From positions 7,006,001 to 7,070,000 of the forward strand of contig NZ_JACHDO010000001.1 of NCBI RefSeq assembly GCF_014201115.1: a DNA stretch of 64,000 bases, written 5' to 3'. The number at the start of each line of letters is the position of its first letter. Position 1 is the stretch's first letter. Source of the stretch: Nocardiopsis metallicus (GTDB lineage: Bacteria > Actinomycetota > Actinomycetes > Streptosporangiales > Streptosporangiaceae). Below are positions 33,518-42,255 of this stretch, one piece after another. The translations under genes and the position numbers were made by a program. The notes below the pieces were generated by a model. That model saw only the letters and a program-made list of their open reading frames with translations, was not told the origin of the DNA and did no database searches.

Positions 33518-34129
33518 ATGAGCAGTAGTGACAACTCGGAGAACGAGGCGACCCCCGCCCCCCGGCGTCGGGTGGCCAGCAACGTGGACGAGGAGTTGGA
33601 GGACCTCGCCCGTCGGGCCAAGCACGGTGACGCCGTGGCCCTGGACGACCTGCTCCGCCGGATCCAGCCCGAGGTGCTGCGCCGCTGCGCCCGGTTCCTG
33701 CCCTACCGGCAGGACGCCGAGGAAGCCTGCCAGGACGCTCTCCTTCGGGTGGCGCGCAAGATCGACAGCTTCAAGGGCGACTCCCTCTTCACCACGTGGC
33801 TCTACACCGTGGTGTCCAACTCCGCGCGGCAGACCTACCGCTCCATGAAGCGCCGTTCCGCCGAGTTCCCCACCGAGGCCGAGCGCATGCCGCACCAGCG
33901 GGACCCGCGCACCACCAGCGTCATCGCGGGTTCGCGGATCGACCTGCTGGAGGCGATCGAACAGCTGGAGAAGGACCGCCCCAACCTTGTGGCCCCGCTC
34001 GTCCTGAGGGACCTGTGCCAGATGGACTACAACGAGATCGCCGCCGAGCTGAACCTGGCCCTGGGAACGGTGAAGTCCCGTATTCACCAGGGACGTAAGC
34101 ACGTGCGCAAATCCCTTGCCGTGACGTGA
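33518..34129 (+). CDS. RNA polymerase sigma factor, ECF-type
   Basis: This 203-residue sigma-70-family protein has region 2 (ALDDLLRRIQPEVLRRCARFL, RQDAEEACQDALLRVARKIDSFKGDSLFTTWLYTVVSNSARQTYR split over residues ~45-110) and region 4 (VAPLVLRDLCQMDYNEIAAELNL, GTVKSRIHQGRKHVRKSL). The N-terminal ~25 residues are Ser/Glu/Pro-rich. No anti-sigma gene is adjacent; the divergent Ser/Thr kinase may be the regulator instead, by analogy with kinase-linked ECF groups. ATG 33518 follows AGGAAGAGATC; the upstream ATG at 33446 lacks support. Confidence 0.87.
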   Translation: MSSSDNSENEATPAPRRRVASNVDEELEDLARRAKHGDAVALDDLLRRIQPEVLRRCARFLPYRQDAEEACQDALLRVARKIDSFKGDSLFTTWLYTVVSNSARQTYRSMKRRSAEFPTEAERMPHQRDPRTTSVIAGSRIDLLEAIEQLEKDRPNLVAPLVLRDLCQMDYNEIAAELNLALGTVKSRIHQGRKHVRKSLAVT

Positions 34130-34222
34130 CGTCTGCGGGCGAACTACTCTGGAGGTATCCCCGTCGGCACATCCGTTACCGGAGTGCGCCGTCTTTTGAT
34201 CCAGCTCTGAGAGGTTTCGCCA

Positions 34223-34984
34223 ATGGGGCTCCGTGACCCCCTGTACTGGTTGTACGAGCGACGTCTCGAACGTGGCCTGACCAGCCAGGAGATTCCCAGG
34301 CACGTCGGTGTGGCCATGGACGGCAACCGGCGCTGGGCCAAGAGCAGTGGTCTCCCGGGCGCCGAGCAAGGCCACCAGGCCGGGGCGAACAAGATCTTCG
34401 AGGTGCTCGGCTGGTGCAACGAGATCGGTGTGCAGGTCGTCACCCTGTGGATGCTGTCCACGGACAACCTCACCCGTGACGAGGCCGAACTCGGCCCGCT
34501 GGTGCGCATCATCGAGGAGACCATCGCCCGGCTGCGCGAGGAGGGCTGGAACACCCGGCCCGTCGGCGCGCTCGACGTCCTGCCCGACTCCACCGCCCGT
34601 GCCCTGAAAGAGGCGGAAGAGGCCACATCCGGCAACCCGGGTCTGGTTGTCAACGTCGCCGTCGGGTATGGGGGTAGACGTGAGATCGCTGATGCGGTTC
34701 GGTCCCTCCTGCATGAGGAGGCGGCCAAGGGCACCGGGATCCAGGAGTTGGCAGAGCGCCTGGACATCGAGGACATCGCTCGGCATCTCTACACGCGCGG
34801 ACAACCCGATCCCGACCTGCTCATCCGCACCTCTGGCGAGCAGCGTCTCTCGGGTTTCATGCTGTGGCAGAGCGTGCACTCGGAGTTCTACTTCTGCGAG
34901 GTCTTCTGGCCTGCCTTCCGCAGAGTGGACTTCCTGCGCGCACTCCGTGCCTACGGCGCGCGCAACCGGCGCTTCGGCTCCTGA
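34223..34984 (+). CDS. uppS: Isoprenyl transferase (cis-prenyl diphosphate synthase)
   Basis: This 253-residue enzyme adds isopentenyl diphosphate in cis configuration, making polyprenyl diphosphate lipid carriers for cell-wall synthesis. The signature AMDGNRRWAK holds the catalytic Asp33. GHQAGANKIFEVLGWCNEIG, TLWMLSTDNL and the C-terminal PDLLIRTSGEQRLSGFMLWQ with the IPP-binding Arg/Ser residues are present. Actinomycetes often have two such enzymes (short-chain Z-FPP and decaprenyl); which one this is cannot be decided from motifs. ATG 34223 follows GAGAGG. Confidence 0.92.
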   Translation: MGLRDPLYWLYERRLERGLTSQEIPRHVGVAMDGNRRWAKSSGLPGAEQGHQAGANKIFEVLGWCNEIGVQVVTLWMLSTDNLTRDEAELGPLVRIIEETIARLREEGWNTRPVGALDVLPDSTARALKEAEEATSGNPGLVVNVAVGYGGRREIADAVRSLLHEEAAKGTGIQELAERLDIEDIARHLYTRGQPDPDLLIRTSGEQRLSGFMLWQSVHSEFYFCEVFWPAFRRVDFLRALRAYGARNRRFGS

Positions 34985-35290
34985 CCCCCGCTCCCAGTCC
35001 CTTCCCCACCCCCGTTCCGCGGGGCGCGCCGTGTCTGTCGACGGCGGGTTCGTAACGCGGAGTTCACCAGGTGGTGGGTTCGGGCCCTGGAAAACGGGCT
35101 CTCGGGCGCGTAGCGTCGTAGACAGCGGATGGCGTTCGTCCATCCGTTCGGGAGGCCCCGTCTCGTTGATCTTCTCCGCTCTTGCGGGATATCGAAGAGG
35201 AGGGCCGGACCCGGCCCTCGTGGGCCTGGTCCCGGTCCTCCATGATCCCGTGACAGCAGGGCGCCCTCGCGGTGCCCAAGGGGAGAACGA
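34985..35290 (+). other. Structured leader/intergenic region before phoH
   Basis: This 306-nt region has no gene. GGATGG (35127-35132) pairs with CCATCC (35140-35145). GAGGGCCGG (35200-35208) pairs with CCGGCCCTC (35211-35219). Together with the GGGCCTGG run that follows, this could form a folded 5' leader. No known riboswitch consensus was recognised. Confidence 0.4.
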
Positions 35291-36649
35291 GTGGCTAGTT
35301 CCTCGACCGATCGCCGTGACACCCAGCCCCCCACCGACCCCCGGCCGGAGGTAGGAGAGGGCACGCGCGTCTACGTGCTCGACACCAGCGTCCTGCTCGC
35401 CGACCCGATGGCCATGGCCCGGTTCGCCGAGCACGAGGTCGTCATCCCCGTGGTGGTGATCACCGAGCTGGAGAGCAAGCGTCACCACCCGGAGCTCGGG
35501 TACTTCGCACGCAACGCGTTGCGCCGACTGGACGACCTGCGAGTCGCCCACGGCCGTCTGGACGTCGCCGTTCCGGTGAACGACCACGGCGGCACGCTCC
35601 GGGTCGAGCTCAACCACAGCGATCCGGCGATCCTGCCGGCGGGGTTCCGGCTCGGTGACAACGACACCCGGATCCTGACGGTCGCCCGCAACCTCCAGGT
35701 GGAGTGCGCGTCGGAGGATTCCGTGGTCCTGGTGAGCAAGGATCTGCCGATGCGGATCAAGGCCTCCTCGATCGGTCTGCCGGCCGACGAGTACCGGGCC
35801 GAGCTCGCCATCGAGCACGGGTGGACCGGGATGGCGGAGCTGGACGTGCCCGCCCACAACATCAGCGAACTGTTCTCCGCGGGGGAGAGCGAGATCGAGG
35901 AGGCCAGGGACCTGCCCTGTCACACCGGTCTGGTGCTCGTCTCCGAGCAGGGCAAGGCGCTGGGGCGGGTGCAGGCCGACAAGTCGGTGAAGGTGGTGCG
36001 CGGGGACCGGGACGTGTTCGGCCTGAAGGGGCGCAGCGCCGAGCAGCGGATCGCGCTCGACCTGCTCACCGACCCCGACGTCGGCATCGTGTCCCTGGGC
36101 GGTCGTGCGGGTACCGGCAAGTCGGCGCTGGCGCTGTGCGCCGGGCTGGAGGCCGTCCTGGAGCGCGGCCAGCACCGCAAGGTGATGGTCTTCCGTCCGC
36201 TCTACGCGGTGGGCGGCCAGGAACTGGGCTACCTGCCGGGCACCGAGAACGACAAGATGACGCCCTGGGGTCAGGCGGTGCACGACACCCTGTCCGCGGT
36301 GACCAGCGAGGACGTCGTCGAGGAGATCATGGACCGGGGGATGCTGGAGGTCCTGCCGCTCACGCACATCCGCGGCCGCTCGCTGCACGACGCCTTCGTG
36401 ATCGTGGACGAGGCCCAGTCACTGGAGCGCAACGTGCTGCTCACGGTGCTGTCCCGGCTGGGCGAGAACTCGCGGGTGGTGCTCACCCACGACATCGCCC
36501 AGCGCGACAACCTGCGGGTGGGCCGCCACGACGGGGTCGTCGCGGTGATCGAGAAGCTCAAGGGCCACCCGCTGTTCTCGCACGTGACCCTGACCCGCTC
36601 GGAGCGCTCGCCCATCGCCGCCCTGGTCACCGAGATGCTGGAGACCTAG
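35291..36649 (+). CDS. phoH2: PhoH-family ATPase with N-terminal PIN domain (PhoH2)
   Basis: This 452-residue protein has an N-terminal PIN nuclease domain (~26-165: VYVLDTSVLLADP with acidic Asp31, VVITELESKR, GDNDTRILTVA) and a C-terminal PhoH P-loop ATPase domain (Walker A GGRAGTGKS ~270-278; Walker B HDAFVIVDEAQ ~370; GENSRVVLTHDIAQRD). PIN-PhoH fusions (PhoH2) are RNA helicase-nucleases in mycobacteria. PIN acidic residues appear intact. GTG 35291 follows GGGAGAACGA. No antitoxin-like ORF is encoded upstream where some phoH2 operons have one; the leader instead has hairpins. Confidence 0.9.
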   Translation: MASSSTDRRDTQPPTDPRPEVGEGTRVYVLDTSVLLADPMAMARFAEHEVVIPVVVITELESKRHHPELGYFARNALRRLDDLRVAHGRLDVAVPVNDHGGTLRVELNHSDPAILPAGFRLGDNDTRILTVARNLQVECASEDSVVLVSKDLPMRIKASSIGLPADEYRAELAIEHGWTGMAELDVPAHNISELFSAGESEIEEARDLPCHTGLVLVSEQGKALGRVQADKSVKVVRGDRDVFGLKGRSAEQRIALDLLTDPDVGIVSLGGRAGTGKSALALCAGLEAVLERGQHRKVMVFRPLYAVGGQELGYLPGTENDKMTPWGQAVHDTLSAVTSEDVVEEIMDRGMLEVLPLTHIRGRSLHDAFVIVDEAQSLERNVLLTVLSRLGENSRVVLTHDIAQRDNLRVGRHDGVVAVIEKLKGHPLFSHVTLTRSERSPIAALVTEMLET

Positions 36650-36688
36650 CCCCCAGCCCCTGAACCCTCAAGCCCTGAACCCGCGCAC

Positions 36689-36723
36689 GTGCGCCCGCCC
36701 CACGAACCGTGAGGCGGGCGCAC
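36689..36723. terminator. Bidirectional terminator between phoH2 and the giant membrane gene
   Basis: GTGCGCCCGCC (36689-36699) and GGCGGGCGCAC (36713-36723) are perfect 11-bp arms. The loop holds CACG-AAC-CGTG. It is placed between convergent stops. Confidence 0.75.
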
Positions 36724-36739
36724 GCTGTTCCGGGCGCAG

Positions 36740-39700
36740 CTAGCGCATCTCGGAGAGCATCCGGCCGACCTGGCGCAGGCGGGTCAGGCTGGCCTCGTAG
36801 CGGGCGCCCACGGTCAGCAGCAGCACCCCGATCACGGCGAACGGCAGCCAGTTGGGCATCAGCCGGGTCAGCTCCCACAGCGGCGGACCGAAGGCGCGCA
36901 GCGAGGTCACGAGCAGGGCGAGGCCGCCGATGACCAGGGCCGCCTGGAGGCGCTGGAACAGACCCCACACCGTGACCGCCAGGCTCACCGCGAGCACGGT
37001 CGGGACCCGCCAGACCGGGTCGTCCTCGCTGAGCACCAGCCACACCGTCGGGCCGAGCAGCAGCGCCAGGCCGCCGCCGTGGGCGAGCCAGCTCGACGGG
37101 GTTTCGTCGGCCTTGCGCGACCACTCCCAGCCGATCACCAGGAAGGCGAGCGCGGGCGGGACCGTGTACGCCTCCGGGACGGTGACGTTCCACGAGGCGA
37201 GCGCGGTCCACAGCGCCAGGAACATCAGCACCGCGCCGACCACCGCGAACCCTCGGCGGTCCGGTCGCACCGCGCTGGCCAGGCCCACCACGCCGACCAC
37301 GGCCAGCGCGACCGCCACCAGCTCCAGGCGGGTGCCGTTCAGGACGGTGAGGCCGAGGGCGAGGGCGGCCCACACCGAGGCGGGGACCTCGGCGGCCTCC
37401 GCCAGCGGGCCGCGCAGCCGCGGGGCGACCACGGCCACGGCGGCCACCACGGCGATGGGTCCGAAGGCCGCGTACTCGACCGGCGCGTTCAGGGCCAGCG
37501 GCAGGGTGAGCGCGAAGCCGCCGGTGGCCGTCACCGCCACCGAGGTGGAGGCGATCGCCACGAAGCGCGTCCGCGCCAGGGCGGTGACCACCGAGGCGGC
37601 CGCCGCCACCGCGAGCAGGACCGCCACCGTGCTGTAGCGCTCCGAGACGGCCCAGCCCAGTGCGAGCGCGAGTGTGGCCAGACCGGTCGTCCAGGGCATC
37701 CAGGAGCCCTGTCCCTCCCGGAGCAGCGCGGAGCCGGTGAGCAGCAGGCAGCCGACCGCGAGCGTCCACACCAGGGCGGCCAGGAAGGTCGCTCCCACCG
37801 CCACCGGCAGCGGGATCAGGGTGAGCGGGACGACCAGCGCCGCCGTCGGCACCAACAGGGTCCGGTCCAGCAGCAGCACCGAGCCCAGGACCAGCAGTGC
37901 GGCTACCAGCAGCCCGAGGGGGACGGTGAACACGCTCGGGGTGTCGTGCGGGGCGGGCAGCCCGAGGAAGACGTGCGCGGGATCCAGCAGGGCCGAGAGC
38001 GGAGCCTCGTACACGCCGCGGGTCCACGAGAGGGGCGCCAGTGCGGCCACGCCGCGCGGTCCGACCAGCAGCGGGACGATCGCCGCCAGCAGCAGGCCCA
38101 GCACGCTGAACGAGGCCGGGACGCCCGACCGGTCCGGTTCGGCGGTCCGTTCGCGGTCCGTGCGGCCCAGGACCATCGCGGTCGCGCCGAGCAGCAGGGC
38201 GAGGCCGCCCAGCAGCCAGTAGGGCAGCTGGGCGGCGGAGCCGTCAGACGCGGACATCACCAGGGCGGCGAACCCGAAGAGCAGACCGGCGCCCCAGGTG
38301 AGGACGGTGAGACCGTACACGAGCCGCTCCGGGGAACCGCCCGGACCGGGGGCGGGGCGGGCGGAACGGGAGAGGCTGCGGTGGGTCAGCGCGGAGAGCA
38401 GGGCCACGGTGGCGACCAGCAGCAGCGCGATCAGCGTGGTGTGCTGCTCGGGCAGCGACCAGGACAGGGCCAGCAGCATCGTGGCCAGCCCGATCGTCCC
38501 GGGCAGCCAGCCGTCCGGGGTGCGCAGTCGCGGTACCCACAGCAGTAGCGCGGCGCCGACCAGCACCGTCCACACGACCGCCACGAGGAACGGCGCGCCC
38601 AGCAGTACCGGCAGTGGCACCAGGGTGAGCGCTCCGACCAGGGCGATCGCCGGGGCCAGCAGCCTCCGCCCCAGCAGCAGTACGGTGCTCAGGGCCAGTG
38701 TCCCGGCGACCATCATGCCCAGGGCGGTGAGCAGGGCCGTCATGGTGTCGGCCGGGACCGGCAGGCCCACGAGCTCCCGCGCCGGCGCCAGCATCGTCGC
38801 GGTCGGGGCGTCGAAGGGGGAGCCGTCGGGGCCGAGCGCGGGGATCGTGGGCAGGCCGCGCGGTCCCACCACGGGCGGGACGGCGGCCAGGAGGAGAAGC
38901 GCTCCGATGCCGAACGCTGACGGTGCACCGCCGCCCGGGGGCGAGCCTGCCCGGCGCTCGGTGCGGTCCAGGACCAGCGCGGTCGCGCCGAGCAGCAGGG
39001 TGACGGCGCCCAGCAGCCACCAGGGCGCCTGCCCGGGTGCGCCGACGGCGGCGGAGGCGATCAGAGCGGCCAACCCGAAGAAGAGGGTGGCGCCCCAGGT
39101 CACGATCGTCAGCCCGGACACGAGCGCGGCCGCGCTATCCCCGGCGCCGACCTGCCCGGTACCTCCGGTTCCGGGAGCCGCGGTGGCGGCGCGCAGGTTC
39201 TGGCGGGTCAGCGCGGAGAGCAGGGCCACGGCGGCGACCAGCAGCAGCACGATCAGCGTGGTGTGCTGCTCGGGCAGCGACCAGGACAGGGCCAGCAGCA
39301 TCGTGGCCAGCCCGGTCACCCCCGGCAGCCAGCCGTCCGGGGTGCGCAGTCGCGGTACCCACAGCAGTAGCGCGGCGCCGACCAGCACCGTCCACACGAC
39401 CGCCACGGCGAACGGCGCGCCCAGCAGAACCGGCAGCGGCACCAGAGTCGGCGGCACGACCAGGGCCAGCCCGGTCGGCAGCCAGCGGCGTTCGATCACG
39501 GCCGCCAGGGCCACCACCAGGGCGCCCACCAGCAGGACGCCGAGGGCCGAACCCGCCGCGAAGAGCACGCTGGGCTGTGCGGGCAGCCCGAGCACGGCGT
39601 GCACGGGTTCCCACATCGCCTGGACCGGCTCGGACCACGAGGTCCGATCGGCGAACAGCGTCAGCGCCGGTGAGCGCTCCGGCAGGGCCAGCAGCGGGGC

Positions 39701-41806
39701 CACCGGCAGCAGGCCCAGACCGACCAGGGTGAACAGCGGGCGCAGGTCGGTGCCCGACTGGTGGCCGTCGGCGGTCAGCCGCAGCGAGGACGGGGTCGGC
39801 ACCCGGCTGAGCATCAGCGCGGTGGCCCCGCACAGCAGCACGGCGGCGGTCAGCAGCCACCACTGGACCTGCGCGGTACCGTCCGCGCCCCGGTTCCCGA
39901 ACAGGTAGGCGCCGCCGACCAGCAGGGCCAGGCCCCACAACAGGGTGCCCGCCATGTAGAGGGTGGCGGTCCGGCCGCCCGGTTCGGGGCGGCGGACCGG
40001 GTCGGAGAACCGGCGGGCCCCGGCCGCGCAGACCAGCGCGGTGACGGCCAGCATCAGCACGGCGGCCAGGGTCGTGTACCGCTCGGGCAGCGCCCAGACC
40101 AGGCCGGTGAGCAGGGTGAGGGTTCCGGTGATCACCGGAACCGCGCCGGTCCACCTGCCCAGCGGCGCCGAGCCCAGGACCAGGCAGCCGCCGACGGCCA
40201 GCGCCCACACGGCCGCCACGGCCTGGGGAAGGCCGAGCAGCAGGGGGACGGCCAGCAGCGCGGCCGGGGCGGTCAGCGACAGGGTGAGGGGCAGGGCGGA
40301 GCGGTGCAGGAGCCAGACCGCGCCCAGGGCGAGCACGGTGGCGACCAGGATTCCGGCCAGGTACACGAAGCTCAGCGGCGGCAGCGCGCTCACCCGGTCC
40401 AGCTGGAGGAGCTCGACGGCGGGGGTGGCCATCGCGGCCGGTTCCAGACTCCACGGCGCGGCCGTGAGGCGGGGCAGGACCGGCAGGTGCGCGGGACCGG
40501 CGACCAGCGGCATCAGGGCCAGGCTGAGCAGACCCAGGACCGTGAGCACGGACGGGTTCCCCGGGGCGGGCGTACCGCTCGCGTGCTGGTCCTGGACGGC
40601 CCGGTCGGCCGGTGCGGGCGCGCGCCGGCGCTCCACCAGCAGCGCGGTGATCCCGGTCAGGAGCAGGGTGGTCGCCAGTGACCACCAGCCCAGCGGGTCC
40701 TCTCCGGAGTAGGAGCCGCTGGCGAGCACGGTCACGACGGTGACGAACAGCGCCAGGCCCCACAGAATGAGCGCCGCGACCCGCAGCGTACGGACGGGGA
40801 CGCCCGGGCGGGGCGGACCGAGGCGGCGCAGGACCAGCACGTCGGCCAGCGCGGTGGCGGCGATCACGGCCAGCAGCCAGCCGGGGTTGCCGTCGCTGGG
40901 CAGCGCGATCACCAGCAGCACCGGCACCGGCTGGAGGAACAGGGCGGCCAGGACGCGCGGCGAACTCAGCGGGACCAGGGCCGGATAGAGCGCCAGCAGT
41001 GTGCTCATCACGGCGAGCGCCGCGGCGGTGTAGCCGGGACCGTTGGTGATCTGGTCGCTCAGCAGCCACAGCGCGAGCGCGTCCACGCAGAGCAGACCGG
41101 CGGCCACCGCACCGAAGGTCTCGGCGGTGGCGCGCAGACCGCGCCGGTACAGCGGGTGGGCCAGTCCGGCGAAGGCCAGGGTGGTCAGTCCGAGCACGGC
41201 GGCGCGGGTGCCGGTGCCCATGTCGCTCCACGTCCAGATGGCGAAGACCAGGGCGGCGACGCCGACCAGCAGACCGCCCAGGCCGAGGATGATGTTCTGC
41301 GCCGAGCGTCGGCTGACCTCACCGGAACGGCCCGGAGCGGCAGGCGCGGGGGCATGGCCCGCGGCGGCGGGGGCGGGGGTCGCCGCTCCCGGGGGCCTGG
41401 CCGGAACACCCGGAACGCCTGGTGCGGCTGGTGCGGGTGGCGCGGGTGGCGCTGCCGGGACCTCGATCGGATCCAGGGGTTCGGGGCCCCGCCGTGAGGC
41501 CTCCTGCTGCGCGGCCGCCCAGCGCTCCTGTGCCTCCAGCCGTTCGCGGATCTCCTGCCGGGCGCGCTCGCGGCTCTCCTGACGCAGCCGGTCCAGGACC
41601 ACGGGGCGTTCCCGGACCAGCGCGCGCTCGCGCCCGCGCAGCATTTCGATCTCGGTGTCGATCCACCACAGGCGCTGCGCAGTCGATCCGACCAGGCTGA
41701 GCCCGCAGTTCTGGCACGCGTGCGCCGCGGCGGCCAGGGAAGCGGCGCATTCCGGACAGTGCCGCGGCGCTCCCGGCGGGGGCTGTGGGAGTCCTTGGGC
41801 GTTCAT
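36740..41806 (-). CDS. Giant polytopic membrane protein with N-terminal zinc ribbon (SCO7613-type)
   Basis: This 1,688-residue protein starts at ATG 41806 after GAGGAGCATGG. The N-terminal zinc ribbon CPECAASL/CQNCGLSL uses Cys17, 20, 31 and 34. A basic/acidic coiled coil (~40-100) and an Ala/Pro linker follow, then about 1,500 residues of regularly spaced hydrophobic helices in repeating units. Each unit contains blocks like LLLWVPRLRTPDGWLPG and LSWSLPEQHTTLI. The pattern matches actinobacterial proteins annotated as SCO7613 C-terminal-domain membrane proteins, whose role is unknown. Two units are nearly identical in DNA. A structural or transport function in the membrane is a guess. Confidence 0.8.
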   Translation of the reverse strand: MNAQGLPQPPPGAPRHCPECAASLAAAAHACQNCGLSLVGSTAQRLWWIDTEIEMLRGRERALVRERPVVLDRLRQESRERARQEIRERLEAQERWAAAQQEASRRGPEPLDPIEVPAAPPAPPAPAAPGVPGVPARPPGAATPAPAAAGHAPAPAAPGRSGEVSRRSAQNIILGLGGLLVGVAALVFAIWTWSDMGTGTRAAVLGLTTLAFAGLAHPLYRRGLRATAETFGAVAAGLLCVDALALWLLSDQITNGPGYTAAALAVMSTLLALYPALVPLSSPRVLAALFLQPVPVLLVIALPSDGNPGWLLAVIAATALADVLVLRRLGPPRPGVPVRTLRVAALILWGLALFVTVVTVLASGSYSGEDPLGWWSLATTLLLTGITALLVERRRAPAPADRAVQDQHASGTPAPGNPSVLTVLGLLSLALMPLVAGPAHLPVLPRLTAAPWSLEPAAMATPAVELLQLDRVSALPPLSFVYLAGILVATVLALGAVWLLHRSALPLTLSLTAPAALLAVPLLLGLPQAVAAVWALAVGGCLVLGSAPLGRWTGAVPVITGTLTLLTGLVWALPERYTTLAAVLMLAVTALVCAAGARRFSDPVRRPEPGGRTATLYMAGTLLWGLALLVGGAYLFGNRGADGTAQVQWWLLTAAVLLCGATALMLSRVPTPSSLRLTADGHQSGTDLRPLFTLVGLGLLPVAPLLALPERSPALTLFADRTSWSEPVQAMWEPVHAVLGLPAQPSVLFAAGSALGVLLVGALVVALAAVIERRWLPTGLALVVPPTLVPLPVLLGAPFAVAVVWTVLVGAALLLWVPRLRTPDGWLPGVTGLATMLLALSWSLPEQHTTLIVLLLVAAVALLSALTRQNLRAATAAPGTGGTGQVGAGDSAAALVSGLTIVTWGATLFFGLAALIASAAVGAPGQAPWWLLGAVTLLLGATALVLDRTERRAGSPPGGGAPSAFGIGALLLLAAVPPVVGPRGLPTIPALGPDGSPFDAPTATMLAPARELVGLPVPADTMTALLTALGMMVAGTLALSTVLLLGRRLLAPAIALVGALTLVPLPVLLGAPFLVAVVWTVLVGAALLLWVPRLRTPDGWLPGTIGLATMLLALSWSLPEQHTTLIALLLVATVALLSALTHRSLSRSARPAPGPGGSPERLVYGLTVLTWGAGLLFGFAALVMSASDGSAAQLPYWLLGGLALLLGATAMVLGRTDRERTAEPDRSGVPASFSVLGLLLAAIVPLLVGPRGVAALAPLSWTRGVYEAPLSALLDPAHVFLGLPAPHDTPSVFTVPLGLLVAALLVLGSVLLLDRTLLVPTAALVVPLTLIPLPVAVGATFLAALVWTLAVGCLLLTGSALLREGQGSWMPWTTGLATLALALGWAVSERYSTVAVLLAVAAAASVVTALARTRFVAIASTSVAVTATGGFALTLPLALNAPVEYAAFGPIAVVAAVAVVAPRLRGPLAEAAEVPASVWAALALGLTVLNGTRLELVAVALAVVGVVGLASAVRPDRRGFAVVGAVLMFLALWTALASWNVTVPEAYTVPPALAFLVIGWEWSRKADETPSSWLAHGGGLALLLGPTVWLVLSEDDPVWRVPTVLAVSLAVTVWGLFQRLQAALVIGGLALLVTSLRAFGPPLWELTRLMPNWLPFAVIGVLLLTVGARYEASLTRLRQVGRMLSEMR
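38383..38622. repeat. Intragenic near-identical repeat, copy 1
   Basis: About 240 bp are nearly identical to 39205-39444 at an offset of exactly 822 bp (274 codons), in frame. Mismatches are few and scattered. Confidence 0.85.
39205..39444. repeat. Intragenic near-identical repeat, copy 2
   Basis: This is the partner of 38383-38622 within the giant membrane protein gene. It encodes the PRLRTPDGWLPG...LSWSLPEQHTTLI unit on the minus strand. Confidence 0.85.
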
Positions 41807-42255
41807 GGGTCCATGCTCCTCAGCGGCGCTGCCCGGCACATCCGTACAGGTACTCAGACGCTCACGAGCGCGTACTCAGCCGTCGGATCGGTCGTTCGGT
41901 GACCTCGGCCTCCCTCCCGGGGCGGGGAGAGCAGTGACACAGGCCTGTCCGGCGTTGACCAGGCCTTGACTCTTCGTGTTGAGGTGCAGGTCAGGGGTCT
42001 GGAAAATGCGCACATTCCGTGATGTGAGTCAGGACACAGTAAAACTGGCGTTACTTTACCGTGACGATGATGCAGGCTGGGGGCGCTGCACCGAGAATCC
42101 CCCCTCCCGTGTGGGAGCCCCGCTCCGCGGTCGGTCGTACGGCGAGTGCCGTCCCTGCCGCGGCAGATCGAACGGGCCACACGGTCCAACGGCGGCGAAC
42201 ACCCCACGCGAACGCTCTGACCAGGGCACGCGTGCGTCAACGTGAAAGGGCGATC
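41807..42255. promoter_or_regulatory. Divergent region upstream of the secreted tandem pair
   Basis: This 449-nt gene-free region holds GTTAC-N6-GTGAC at 42050-42065, matching the GTnAC-N6-GTnAC form bound by the OmpR-type regulators MtrA and GlnR in actinomycetes. MtrA controls cell-wall hydrolase genes in relatives. A GC-rich leader follows (42066-42255). It was examined for c-di-AMP riboswitch landmarks without success. Confidence 0.35.

Noticed and set aside
33512..36388. 958-codon minus-strand open frame across sigma factor, uppS and phoH2
   Set aside because: It runs antisense to three well-supported genes and has no recognisable domain; it is a GC-codon artefact.
42066..42255. Possible c-di-AMP (ydaO-type) riboswitch before a wall-hydrolase gene
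   Set aside because: Such switches occur at this position in actinomycetes, but the core CAGCTAACC and GGGGGAACC landmarks are missing.
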